Part shown: piece after piece, positions 5,607 to 14,074 of the stretch
Layout of the letters: each line of letters begins with the position of its first letter
Position numbering within the stretch: position 1 is the first letter of the stretch
NCBI GenBank assembly: GCA_027025615.1
Contig: JALVQM010000230.1
Location: 1 to 15,261 of the forward strand
Direction: 5' to 3'
Origin: Desulfobacteraceae bacterium
GTDB lineage: Bacteria > Desulfobacterota > Desulfobacteria > Desulfobacterales > Desulfosarcinaceae
DNA length: 15,261 nt
Translations under genes and position numbers: made by a program
The notes under the pieces: generated by a model
Seen by the model: only the letters and a program-made list of their open reading frames with translations
What the model was told of the DNA's origin: nothing
Databases searched by the model: none

Positions 5607-7033
5607 CGTTTCTCTCCTTCATGGTACTCGGCATCAACATTTATCTCCCACAGGTCATAGGGAGAGCCCGGCGCACCGATATAGTTACGGGCAGCAAGCA
5701 ACCCACTGGCCATGGAATGGTCCTGGTTGTTGTATTTATACATGCCCGCACGCCCTATCTGGGTAAGATTAGTGTAACGGTTTATATCAAGGCGTACTGT
5801 CTGGTAAAAAGGCTGGAAGCCTATATAATATGTAGGATAGCATTCGGTTTCCTTTACCACCCAGGCCCGTTCCACAAAAGAAGGCTCAACCAGTCCTAAA
5901 TACTTCATTTCTTCCGTAGCCATCTCAATTATATCATTTGATGACATCTGGAATAACTCTTCGTCCTTAAAAACGAAGTATTCAATACTAATGGCCGTTT
6001 TAGGACGCCCGCCGGTCATATCAGGTGAAAAATTGTTGTAATTGGCGATCCGAGCCATTTTAACCTTTGGACTGTGAATATAAATCCACTGGTCCGGGAA
6101 AAGATCCTGTTTATCTACCAGCATGTCAACGGTTATATGGTCTCTGAAGTAAAGAGCAGATACGCTCTTCTTCAGCTGATCCTCCAGTTCGACATTGAGG
6201 GCCTTATAAAAGAAAGTCAGGGGCAGACTGTTGAAAAAATGATCCGCGCTGATACTTACATGCTCTCCTTCAGCAGTACGGGCAACCACGGACTGAATTT
6301 TGTAATTCCTTACAGAAAAAGTTTCTACCTCTGTCTGCATCAAAAACCGCCCGCCTGCTTCCTCAACCCGGTCGGCTATAGCCTGATACATCTGGCCGGC
6401 CCCCTTTCTGGGGTAGTCGAATTGTTCTACCAGCGTTTTTGCCCGACTACCGTCACCCAGGTTGAAAGCACTTTTTATCACCTGAACAAAGTCCAGGCCC
6501 TTTATCCTTTGGGCTGCCCATTCAGCACCTATCTGATTACAAGAAATCCCCCAAACCTTCTCCGTGTATGTTTTAAAAAAAGTCTCAAAAAGTCGAGTGC
6601 CAAAGTTCTGGACAATCCACTGTTCGAATGTCTCCGGTTCAGATCTTGGTCCCAGGCGGGCAGCTGCATATGATATGAGAGCGGCCATGGAAGTTATTGG
6701 CCCTAATTTGACCAAGGCGTCCAAAGCTTTGATCGGATACTGGAAGAATTTGTTTTTATAATAAATACGCGTCAGCCTGTCCACAGGCATAAAATCGCTG
6801 CCTAACAAATCGTTCCAGAGACGGCGGATTTCCATATTCCTGGTGAAAAACCTGTGGGGCCCGATGTCAAACAACGCTCCATCTTTTTCTACCGTTCGTG
6901 ACAGTCCGCCCACTACCGGATGACGTTCAACAACAAGCACATCCTCGATACCGTTTTGCACCAACTCAAGGGCCACACTCAAACCGGCCGGTCCGGCTCC
7001 CAGCACACAGCATTGACACGAAATCTCTTTCAC
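5603..7033 (-). CDS. FAD-dependent oxidoreductase, Glf/HemY-like (NAD(P)-binding Rossmann)
   Basis: A 476-residue flavoprotein of the amine-oxidase, protoporphyrinogen oxidase and UDP-galactopyranose mutase superfamily. The N-terminal dinucleotide fold shows GAGPAGLS (12-19), an acidic end of the second strand at Glu36, GGLSRT (42-47) and DIGPHRFF (56-63). Near the C-terminus, RAGMYKYNNQDHSMASGLLAA resembles the second FAD-contacting stretch of the superfamily (quoted in two parts: RAGMYKYNNQ, then DHSMASGLLAA). It lies 98 bases downstream of galE on the same strand, and UDP-galactose is the precursor that galactopyranose mutase uses. A sugar-nucleotide mutase or a related carbohydrate oxidoreductase is therefore plausible, but true Glf proteins are shorter (about 370-390 residues), so I do not assign glf. 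Start GTG 7033 with AAGGAG 11 bases upstream. Confidence 0.85.
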   Translation of the reverse strand: MKEISCQCCVLGAGPAGLSVALELVQNGIEDVLVVERHPVVGGLSRTVEKDGALFDIGPHRFFTRNMEIRRLWNDLLGSDFMPVDRLTRIYYKNKFFQYPIKALDALVKLGPITSMAALISYAAARLGPRSEPETFEQWIVQNFGTRLFETFFKTYTEKVWGISCNQIGAEWAAQRIKGLDFVQVIKSAFNLGDGSRAKTLVEQFDYPRKGAGQMYQAIADRVEEAGGRFLMQTEVETFSVRNYKIQSVVARTAEGEHVSISADHFFNSLPLTFFYKALNVELEDQLKKSVSALYFRDHITVDMLVDKQDLFPDQWIYIHSPKVKMARIANYNNFSPDMTGGRPKTAISIEYFVFKDEELFQMSSNDIIEMATEEMKYLGLVEPSFVERAWVVKETECYPTYYIGFQPFYQTVRLDINRYTNLTQIGRAGMYKYNNQDHSMASGLLAARNYIGAPGSPYDLWEINVDAEYHEGEKR

Positions 7034-7131
7034 TTAAACTTTATCTCCTTTGCCTGGGCCGGCTGAAAACATGCATTAGATCGCAATACTTATGCAAGTT
7101 TTTGTGGGTTGCTTACCGGCAACAGGCATAA

Positions 7132-8133
7132 TTACAACGGTTTTTTCAAGAGTTCATTGAGCCGGGTCTGCCAACGCCAGGCTGTCTCAACAATGGTATC
7201 AATTTCGGCAAACCCGGGCTTCCATCCAAGCACCTCCCGGGCTTTGGCCGAAGATCCCACCAGGCATACGGGATCTCCCGGTCTTCGCTCGCATACGCGA
7301 CTTGCTATTGCCCGGCCGGATACACGTTCGGCCGCGGCAATAACCTGGCGAACAGAATATCCATTTCCATTGCCAAGGTTGAATACCTCCCATCCCTTTA
7401 CTTTGTCCAGGTGCAGCAAAGCTTTCAGATGAGCCTCGGCTATATCCTGGACATGGATATAGTCCCTGATACATGTGCCGTCGGGTGATGAATAATCATC
7501 CCCATAGATATCAACGTATTGCCTTTTGCCCAGGGCAACATCCAGAACTATTGGAATCAGATGAGGTTCAGGTTCGTGCCACTCACCTATGACAGCATCG
7601 ATACCGGCACCGGCCGCATTGAAATACCGGAGGGCTACAGCGTTGAGCCCATAGGCACGACAATAATCTTTGATAATCACCTCGTCCATAAGCTTGCTTT
7701 GCCCATAAGGGTTCAGCGGCTGTTGGGGATGATCTTCCTTAATGGGGATTTCCGTTGACTGGCCGTAAGTGGCGCAGGAAGAAGAAAATACCAGTCCGTC
7801 AACCCCATGGCGCACCATCGCGTCAAGAAGGTTAATTGTGCTCAGAAGATTGTTGCGATAGTACTTGGCCGGGGATGCCATGGACTCACCTACATAGGCA
7901 AAGGCTGCAAAATGCATGACAGACCCGATTGGATAGCGGTTAAACAATTCTTCTACTTGGGCACTGTCACGCAGATCACCATGAACCAGTTGCCCCCATT
8001 GGACAAATCTTCTATGACCGGTGACAAAATTGTCGAAAACAAGCGTCCTGAAACCCTTACTGTTCAATAGCCGGTTAACGTGACTGCCTATGTAACCGGC
8101 CCCTCCGGTTATCAATATATACGATTCTTCCAT
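7132..8133 (-). CDS. galE: UDP-glucose 4-epimerase
   Basis: Interconverts UDP-glucose and UDP-galactose, supplying galactosyl donors for envelope glycans. It is an extended short-chain dehydrogenase of 333 residues with the NAD-binding TGGAGYIG (9-16), Asp34 at the end of strand two, the catalytic Ser in SSSCATYG (117-124) and the YGQSK pair Tyr143/Lys147. RYFNAAGA (169-176) and the C-terminal substrate-binding region RRPGDPVCLVG are typical of GalE. Start ATG 8133 with AGGA 6 bases upstream. It is probably co-transcribed with the downstream FAD oxidoreductase. Some relatives act on other UDP-hexoses, so substrate is inferred from overall similarity. Confidence 0.93.
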   Translation of the reverse strand: MEESYILITGGAGYIGSHVNRLLNSKGFRTLVFDNFVTGHRRFVQWGQLVHGDLRDSAQVEELFNRYPIGSVMHFAAFAYVGESMASPAKYYRNNLLSTINLLDAMVRHGVDGLVFSSSCATYGQSTEIPIKEDHPQQPLNPYGQSKLMDEVIIKDYCRAYGLNAVALRYFNAAGAGIDAVIGEWHEPEPHLIPIVLDVALGKRQYVDIYGDDYSSPDGTCIRDYIHVQDIAEAHLKALLHLDKVKGWEVFNLGNGNGYSVRQVIAAAERVSGRAIASRVCERRPGDPVCLVGSSAKAREVLGWKPGFAEIDTIVETAWRWQTRLNELLKKPL

Positions 8134-8590
8134 CTGCCGTCCTGTTATTCCAGTTCATGATCTTTCTGGATCATTGCCTCCTGGGACTTCAAAAGACAAG
8201 GCCTGCTTGGCATGAGGTCATAATTCTAATCTGCCAAGGACACGACAAGCTTGACCTGCTCTGTCAGCCGGTGCCATTGTCACCGTTTTACTAATGTCCA
8301 GGATGGAAAATCAATATAAAAGCTCTGATATGATACCGTGACCGGCCATTATAATCGCCCCCCATGAACCAGGCTGATCGCCAACACCATTTTGGCCCAA
8401 GCCCCCGCAGGATCATACCGGCTTATATTTTATCATCGACCAATCTTTCCGGAGTTTGGGACCACCGGATTCTTGGCAGGCGGTTGAAAAACCCTTGCCC
8501 CTGGCCATACAGGATTAAAAGTCTAAACATCACCTTCGGTATTTAATAGTCATTGTTAATAATCCCAATAAAAATGTGATCCGGAATCAA
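8134..8590. other. 457-base gap upstream of galE, no gene recognised
   Basis: This is the 5' side of galE and the 3' side of the membrane protein gene. A perfect inverted repeat ATGATC/GATCAT (8157-8162, 8169-8174) lies just upstream of the galE ribosome site. A TATAAT hexamer occurs on the minus strand at 8353-8348 without a convincing -35. A 60-codon plus-strand frame at 8364-8546 has no recognisable content. No convincing terminator is seen after the membrane protein gene. Confidence 0.5.
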
Positions 8591-10015
8591 TCAATTCGGG
8601 GTTTTGTATAAATAAAAATTTTCATCGCCATATCCAAAGGCATTTTCTATCTTGAACAATAAGGTTAAATTGTATTGTTTACACCGGCTGATAGAGATCT
8701 TCCTGTTGAATAAAAAGATGCCATCTTTTAAACCGGCCTTTTTTACCCTTTGTAAGATATCTTCCAACTTTAACTCCTGGTTGCGGCCATACTCACTGTT
8801 CCAGGTCACAAAAGTACCAAACTTTCTAATATCGGGATACCAGAATTTTAAAGTTTTAAAGTACGGAAGGACGCTACTGGCATGTGGTGCCCTGTATGCT
8901 ACAATAGTTCTTTTTTCCAACCCATTCTGCTTGATATAGTTTGCTACAGCCAATGAACCGGAAAACGGCAGGTTGATTTCCTTTTTGAATATTATACCGG
9001 CGTGAATAACCGATATCAGCAGACAGAGCGCCAACGGGATAAGCACCGGTAATAAACGTTGATGTATTGTAGTTTTTTTATTGATATGAATCCACAGACA
9101 AAAAACAAAAACATTCAGCAGAAAAACATGATGTCTGAAAAATCCAAAGTGTTTGAAAATAAAAATATAAAAGAGCCAAGCATATGAAAACGATAATATA
9201 AAGACAATATCAGCATCTTCATCCTTACGTAACAGCCGTAGAAAATAATAAACTACTGATAGGAGTAATACAAAAACAAGTATCTTAAAAACAAGCGGCC
9301 ACATAAGGGTGGATGTAAAGCCATTAATCAATGCATAAAAGGGGGCAGAAAAAGCATGGTATTGAAATAGACCTGAGTGAATATTGTCTGAAGGCGATAT
9401 CAATTGGCAAACCGCTGCCAATATTCCAATGGCCGGCAAAAAAAATAAAACCCGGTTTCTACCAGAAGATATATCCCATTTCAAGATATCCCTGTAAAAT
9501 AGGAACGTAAGCGCAACAGATATACCGAAGCTGTGCACATTGGTATTTGCCAACAAGGCAACAAGAAAAACAAAATAAAAGGGATATTCTTCCCTTTTCG
9601 GATAAATATGGGCTATCATAAATAGTAAAAGCAACGAAATATTATAGTTTCTGGCCACTACACAATAATCAAATAATATTAAGTAAGAAAAACCATAAAG
9701 TATTTTTATCATTAAAGGAAATGGGGATTTATACAACCAGAGATAAACTATCAGCAGCGCTATCAAATAATGAATCAAATGCATGGATTTGTATGGAAAC
9801 CCTAACTTGGCAAAGGGCATTATCATAAGATGCCAAAGAGCCGGGGTTCCTTCATAGGCCATCTGCCTGAACAATTGAGGCAATGACAAATCCCTGGCTA
9901 TCAGCCATGCTTGCGCCTCGTCACGCCAGGGCTCGTGGTAATACAGCAGGATCAAGCCAAGTGCTGCATAACAAATATAGATACCCAGAAAAAGATAATG
10001 CTCGTTTTTTTTCAT
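8591..10015 (-). CDS. Polytopic membrane protein, GT-C/ArnT-like putative glycosyltransferase
   Basis: The product is 474 residues with about ten hydrophobic segments and a soluble C-terminal domain of about 100 residues. Its N-terminus has a membrane segment followed by PWRDEAQAWLIARD, then EGTPALWHL some 20 residues on. An Asp-Glu pair in the first extracytoplasmic loop followed by a Gly-x-Pro segment is the pattern of GT39/GT83 (ArnT-like) transferases that use polyprenyl-phosphate sugars. Function is inferred from that and from neighbouring galE; acceptor and donor are unknown. Start: GTG 10018 and ATG 10015 are both in frame. ATG is chosen because GGA lies about 7 bases before it. Base composition is clearly lower in G+C than its neighbours (one sampled 60-base line, 9061-9120, has 16 G/C), suggesting recent acquisition. 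Confidence 0.75.
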   Translation of the reverse strand: MKKNEHYLFLGIYICYAALGLILLYYHEPWRDEAQAWLIARDLSLPQLFRQMAYEGTPALWHLMIMPFAKLGFPYKSMHLIHYLIALLIVYLWLYKSPFPLMIKILYGFSYLILFDYCVVARNYNISLLLLFMIAHIYPKREEYPFYFVFLVALLANTNVHSFGISVALTFLFYRDILKWDISSGRNRVLFFLPAIGILAAVCQLISPSDNIHSGLFQYHAFSAPFYALINGFTSTLMWPLVFKILVFVLLLSVVYYFLRLLRKDEDADIVFILSFSYAWLFYIFIFKHFGFFRHHVFLLNVFVFCLWIHINKKTTIHQRLLPVLIPLALCLLISVIHAGIIFKKEINLPFSGSLAVANYIKQNGLEKRTIVAYRAPHASSVLPYFKTLKFWYPDIRKFGTFVTWNSEYGRNQELKLEDILQRVKKAGLKDGIFLFNRKISISRCKQYNLTLLFKIENAFGYGDENFYLYKTPN

Positions 10016-10409
10016 CACTTTTTCCGCTCTTTACTTATATTCAAGAAAAATGCGACCTATCTCGGACAACGCATTAAACATCACAAAAATCCCGGCCCAA
10101 AGTCCTTGCAAGGCTTAATTCGTGTCCATCCACCACAAAAAAGCCAGCAGGTAAGAAATCAACAATCCTGGCTAATTAGCATATAGCTGGAATAAATAAA
10201 AGTTAAGACCCAGCCGTATATTATGAGATATAGAAAGAAAACATAATATGCATCATTGCCATCCCAAATACCTGCCAGTATATTTTAACCCGGATTATGC
10301 ACTTCAAATGCCTGAAAAGAAGCAATTTACATTGAACAAAAAGCATTTTGAACGGAATTTTATTGCCGCATGGCCCGGTGCAACAGTTTTTCTACCTTAT
10401 AAAGGGGGA
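10016..10409. other. A+T-rich gap between tyrA and the membrane protein gene
   Basis: About 390 bases downstream of tyrA and upstream of the membrane protein gene, both on the minus strand. It contains a possible terminator (10137-10173), the 10-base palindrome GCTAATTAGC (10171-10180), and scattered A+T-rich hexamers that could serve as promoters but with no convincing -35/-10 pair. A plus-strand frame starting at 10248 continues antisense into tyrA and is not believed. No remnant of a known gene was recognised. Confidence 0.5.
10137..10173 (-). terminator. Possible terminator of the aro operon
   Basis: On the minus strand AGCCAG (10173-10168) can pair with CTGGCT (10147-10142) around a 20-base loop, followed by a run of T (10142-10137). 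The stem is short and the loop long, and it lies about 240 bases past the tyrA stop, so it is a weak prediction. Confidence 0.35.
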
Positions 10410-11183
10410 TTACTCCGGTTGTGTCTTTACCCTCGAAAACTCTCCTTGGAGGCAGGTGTCTTTCAACTTTGTTTCCACTTTTTCCAGGGCAAGCATAAAT
10501 GCCTGGCGGCAAGCGTCAGCATGGGGATTGTAGTGATTCATGTCGTAAAATAACTGCCAGGTATCATTTTCCACCACCTCCAGAATGTGCAGCAAGCGTT
10601 TATAACCCTCGGTGTCAATAGACAGTTGCCGGGCACCGAACTCGGCCAGGGCCCTGCCGATGAAGTGGGTCAGGGCCAGGCTGATCGCAATACTGCGGTC
10701 GTGTTCATCGGGATCGGCCTCGATAACCCGGAGGCCGGTAACCTCCAGCCAGCGCCTGATCCTCCGGTAGCGTCCGGCAGACAAACGCACCGGCCAAAGA
10801 ACGATCTTGTGTCCATCAAGACCGGCGGTTACGCTGTCGGGGCCGAACATGGGATGGGTGGCCAGGATTCGGGTATGGGTCGGCAGCAGGTTCTTCATCC
10901 ACTTGACCGGATACTGTTTCACCGAACAAACATCCACCACCAGCGCCCCGGGTTCCAGTCTGTCGGCGATACTTTCCAGGACCTGCTCCATGGCTGATAT
11001 TGGAACACAAAGAATTACTATTTTTTGGCGACAGGCAACATCAAGGCCTGCAAGTCGGCAGCCGCAGGCTTTAACGGCCTTTTCCGGGACAGGCTCCCGG
11101 CTGGCCACGTAAACCTTGAAATCTTTGGCCAGGTGGCGGGCTGCCAGGCGCCCGAAGCGGCCAAAACCGATTATACCGATCAT
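10410..11183 (-). CDS. tyrA: Prephenate dehydrogenase
   Basis: Oxidises and decarboxylates prephenate to 4-hydroxyphenylpyruvate, committing it to tyrosine. The 257-residue protein begins directly with the Rossmann motif GFGRFG (6-11), then DVCSVK (84-89) and HPMFGP (110-115), where the His and Ser match the catalytic region of the family. The rest is helical, with ALTHFIGRAL (170-179). It lacks both a chorismate mutase domain and a C-terminal ACT domain, and is shorter than many relatives (about 280-370). The ATG overlaps the aroC stop by four bases, and it is the last gene of the operon. A preference for arogenate rather than prephenate cannot be excluded from sequence alone. Confidence 0.9.
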   Translation of the reverse strand: MIGIIGFGRFGRLAARHLAKDFKVYVASREPVPEKAVKACGCRLAGLDVACRQKIVILCVPISAMEQVLESIADRLEPGALVVDVCSVKQYPVKWMKNLLPTHTRILATHPMFGPDSVTAGLDGHKIVLWPVRLSAGRYRRIRRWLEVTGLRVIEADPDEHDRSIAISLALTHFIGRALAEFGARQLSIDTEGYKRLLHILEVVENDTWQLFYDMNHYNPHADACRQAFMLALEKVETKLKDTCLQGEFSRVKTQPE

Positions 11184-12292
11184 TTATCACCAATTCCTGC
11201 AGCAAGACCGTCCCCTCTTCGGGCGGCTTGGATAAGGGCCATGTCTACCAATACCAGGGCAGCCATGGCTTCCACAATTGGCACGGCCCGGGGCACCACG
11301 CAGGGATCATGTCTCCCCTTGGCCTCCAGGACAACCGGATGGCCCGAAAAATCGACCGTTTCCTGGGGTTGACCTATCGTGGCCGGCGGCTTGAAAGCTA
11401 CCCGGAAGTATATCGTTTCACCATTGGAAATTCCGCCTTGGATCCCACCGCTGAAGTTTGTTCTGGTTGCCAGGCGGCCGTTTTTGACAACAAAGGGATC
11501 GTTGTGGCGGGCTCCGGTCATGGCGGCCCCGGCAAAACCGGAACCAATCTCGAATCCCTTGCTGGCCGGAATCGAGAGCATGGCCTTGGCAAGTTCAGCC
11601 TCAAGTTTGCCAAAAACAGGCTCTCCCAGGCCCACCGGAACGTTACGGCAAACACAGGTAATTACCCCTCCTACCGAATCACGGGCCTTTTTCACCTGCA
11701 TTATCCTGTCGGCCATTCTGGCAGCAGCTTCCGGGTCCGGACAGCGCACGGAACTGGCGTCCACCGCATTGCGCTTGACCTGAAGGTAATCAATCCCGTC
11801 GGCTTCAATATCCCCAACCGACGAGACCCAGGCCACGATGGCAACCTGGAAGAAATGTTCCAAAACCTTTTCAGCCACCGCCCCGGCGGCAACCCTGCCG
11901 ACAGTCTCCCGGGCACTTGCCCGGCCGCCACCGCTTGCAGAGCGGATACCGTACTTTGCCCAGTAGGTAAAATCGGCATGGGAAGGCCTGGGTATTTTCC
12001 GCATTTGCCTGTAATCACCTGGCCGGAAATCACGGTTTTCCACCAGAAGTGCGACAGGGGTACCCAGAGTCTGCCCGTTTTGCACCCCTGATAAAATGGT
12101 TACCCTGTCTTTCTCCTTGCGGTCGGTAGTCAGGCGGCCCTGTCCGGGTCTACGGCGGTCAAGTTGAGCCTGGATGTTTTCCCGATTCAGTTCGATACCG
12201 GGCGGACAACCGTCAACCACTGCACCAACCGCCTTACCATGGGACTCGCCAAAAGTAGTCACCCTGAAAAGGGTTCCAACGCTGCTGGACAT
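11180..12292 (-). CDS. aroC: Chorismate synthase
   Basis: Converts 5-enolpyruvylshikimate 3-phosphate to chorismate by anti-1,4-elimination of phosphate with reduced FMN. The 370-residue protein carries signature one, GESHGKAVGAVVDGCPPG (15-32) with catalytic His18, the RRRPGQGR phosphate-binding segment (46-53), PRPSHAD (101-107), and signature two, GGGRASARETVGRVAAGA (121-138). Length is normal. A strong Shine-Dalgarno GGAGGG lies 8 bases before the ATG. A single base separates it from the aroK stop, and its own stop overlaps the tyrA ATG. The flavin reductase that supplies reduced FMN is not in this window. Confidence 0.98.
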   Translation of the reverse strand: MSSSVGTLFRVTTFGESHGKAVGAVVDGCPPGIELNRENIQAQLDRRRPGQGRLTTDRKEKDRVTILSGVQNGQTLGTPVALLVENRDFRPGDYRQMRKIPRPSHADFTYWAKYGIRSASGGGRASARETVGRVAAGAVAEKVLEHFFQVAIVAWVSSVGDIEADGIDYLQVKRNAVDASSVRCPDPEAAARMADRIMQVKKARDSVGGVITCVCRNVPVGLGEPVFGKLEAELAKAMLSIPASKGFEIGSGFAGAAMTGARHNDPFVVKNGRLATRTNFSGGIQGGISNGETIYFRVAFKPPATIGQPQETVDFSGHPVVLEAKGRHDPCVVPRAVPIVEAMAALVLVDMALIQAARRGDGLAAGIGDK

Positions 12293-12293
12293 C

Positions 12294-12812
12294 TCAATGT
12301 CCCTCCAAATATTTTAGAAGCTGTCGACACAAACTGTCCACACCGGTATTGTCAGTGTCAAGTTCCCAGTGGGCAGCAGCATTATACAGGGGCCGACGCT
12401 GTTCCAGGGTGGTAATGATTTCAGACCGTATATCCAGTCCGGTCAGAGCCGGTCGCATTGCAGCAGTATCCGGATCAGCGTTCATTCTCCGGACGATCAC
12501 CTCTGCAGAGGCCTTGAGCCAAACCACTTTTCCGCTGGAACGCATGGCAGCAACGTTCCGCCGGTCAAGAACCGCCCCACCGCCGGTTGCCACCACCTGC
12601 TGATCAAACTGCGCCAGACGTTCAATCACCCGTCGCTCACGCAGCCGGAAACCCTGCCATCCTTCCCGCTCCACAATCCGGCTGATATCCATTCCGGTAT
12701 TTTCCTGAACCTGCCGGTCAGTATCGACAAAAGCCCATTTCAACCTGTCCGCCAGAGCTTTTCCCAGGCTGGTTTTACCGCAACAACGATAGCCCACCAG
12801 GTAAAGGTTCAT
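12294..12812 (-). CDS. aroK: Shikimate kinase
   Basis: Phosphorylates shikimate at the 3-hydroxyl using ATP. The 172-residue NMP-kinase-like protein has the P-loop GYRCCGKT (7-14), the shikimate-binding Asp of DTD (30-32), GFRLRE with Arg56 (54-59), GGGAV (77-81), the lid Arg of MRPAL (119-123) and RRPLY (139-143). The start is set at ATG 12812, which overlaps the aroA stop (ATGA) and has AGGAA 8 bases upstream. The frame extends 18 codons further upstream inside aroA, but that extension is not family-like. Confidence 0.96.
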   Translation of the reverse strand: MNLYLVGYRCCGKTSLGKALADRLKWAFVDTDRQVQENTGMDISRIVEREGWQGFRLRERRVIERLAQFDQQVVATGGGAVLDRRNVAAMRSSGKVVWLKASAEVIVRRMNADPDTAAMRPALTGLDIRSEIITTLEQRRPLYNAAAHWELDTDNTGVDSLCRQLLKYLEGH

Positions 12813-14074
12813 AAGTAAAGTTCCTGAAATACCTGCCAGAATCCTGGAAAAGACTTGGAAACACATTCCGGGTCATCGATTTTGATCCCGGGTACCTTGA
12901 GGCCCGCCACGGCAAAACTCATGGCCAAGCGGTGGTCACCGCAGGTGTCGATCAGGGCCGGCCCGGGGCTGCCGCCTATAATTTCCAGGAAAGATCCGTC
13001 ACTGCGGGTTTCTATTCCCATTCGGGACAAGCCGTTTGTAACCGCCGCCAACCGATCGCTCTCTTTGGCTTTCAGATGGCCGACGTTGTTCAGACGGGTG
13101 GTTCCCCGGGCAAATGCCGCCACCACTGCCAGGGTCGGAACCACGTCCGGCAGGTCACCCATGTCGGCCTGAATTGCACGGAGAGGACCGCCGCTTATAC
13201 TTACAGCCCCTGCAGTAGCCGTTTTGCGACAGCCCATCCGGACCAGCAAATCTGCCAGTCTGAGATCGCCCTGACCAGTTGCCTGGCCGGCCCCGTCCAC
13301 CGTCACCCTGTTGCCGGCAACAGCCGCTGCAGCCCAGAAGTACCCGGCCTGGGACATGTCCGGCGGCACCCTGTAAGTCCCGGGACTATACACCTGCCCC
13401 CCCTCCACCTTGAACCAGGTATAGCCTTTACGTATGACCCTGATACCGAATATCTCCATAACTTCGAGGGTCAAATCAATGTAAGGCCGGGAAACAGGCC
13501 CCCGGCTGACCTCTATTGTCGTTTCACCTTCCAGGCATGGAGCTATCAGCAACAGGGCTGACAAGTACTGGCTGCTGACCGAGCAATCGACAGTCAAATG
13601 GCCTGCGCGCCGTAAGGGACCTTTCACTTTAACCGGCGGGCAGCCCGGTCTTTCCAGGGCCTCGGCCACCACGCCCGTACGCTTCAAGACTCGAAGCAGG
13701 GGCCCTACCGGGCGCTGGCACATGCGGCGGTTACCGGTAAGAATACAGCCTCCCGGCGCCAGGGCCGCAAAGGCTATCAAAAGCCGCATGGAGGTACCGG
13801 AATTTCCCAGGTAAATTTCCTGTCGGCAGCCTTCCGGCCTGCCCGAGATTCCCTGGACAATGATCCGCTCCGGCCGACGCCTGCAAACAACGCCCATTTT
13901 TTCAAGACCGCCCAGGGTAAACAGGGTATCATCACTGACCAGGGGGTTTTTGATTTCCGACTGCCCGCAGGCCAGGGCCGCTGCAACCAGGACGCGGTGG
14001 GTGTAACTTTTTGAGCCCGGTACGCAGACGGTTACTTCCGGTTTCAATGGTGCGTTGATTATCTCGAGCATCAC
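12809..14074 (-). CDS. aroA: 5-enolpyruvylshikimate-3-phosphate synthase
   Basis: Transfers the enolpyruvyl group of PEP to shikimate 3-phosphate. The 421-residue, two-lobed protein shows PGSKSYTHR near residue 20 (most relatives have TNR in place of THR), LGNSGTSMRLL with the PEP-site Gly retained, RPVGPLL, SSQYLSALLL, the catalytic Asp of GDLPDVVPT, KESDRLA and DHRLAMSFAV. All expected catalytic regions are intact. GTG 14074 and ATG 14071 are both possible starts: GAGGG lies 8 bases before the GTG, while the ATG shares its A with the aroE stop (TGATG). The 3' end overlaps aroK. It is part of the tightly packed operon from DHQ synthase II to tyrA. Confidence 0.97.
   Translation of the reverse strand: MMLEIINAPLKPEVTVCVPGSKSYTHRVLVAAALACGQSEIKNPLVSDDTLFTLGGLEKMGVVCRRRPERIIVQGISGRPEGCRQEIYLGNSGTSMRLLIAFAALAPGGCILTGNRRMCQRPVGPLLRVLKRTGVVAEALERPGCPPVKVKGPLRRAGHLTVDCSVSSQYLSALLLIAPCLEGETTIEVSRGPVSRPYIDLTLEVMEIFGIRVIRKGYTWFKVEGGQVYSPGTYRVPPDMSQAGYFWAAAAVAGNRVTVDGAGQATGQGDLRLADLLVRMGCRKTATAGAVSISGGPLRAIQADMGDLPDVVPTLAVVAAFARGTTRLNNVGHLKAKESDRLAAVTNGLSRMGIETRSDGSFLEIIGGSPGPALIDTCGDHRLAMSFAVAGLKVPGIKIDDPECVSKSFPGFWQVFQELYL

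Noticed and set aside
6074..6673. 199-codon plus-strand frame
   Set aside because: It lies wholly antisense to the FAD oxidoreductase, which has clear motifs; it has no recognisable domain.
5603..7033. Calling the FAD gene glf (UDP-galactopyranose mutase)
   Set aside because: The FAD fold and galE proximity fit, but at 476 residues it is about 90 longer than true Glf, and the mutase active-site motifs are not clear enough by eye.
8364..8546. 60-codon frame in the gap upstream of galE
   Set aside because: It has no Shine-Dalgarno and no recognisable motif, and it points away from its neighbours; probably chance.
10248..10553. 101-codon plus-strand frame after the membrane gene
   Set aside because: Half of it is antisense to tyrA, and there is no ribosome site or motif.
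11228..12091. 287-codon plus-strand frame
   Set aside because: It lies antisense to chorismate synthase in a G+C-rich stretch; the composition is low-complexity shadow coding.
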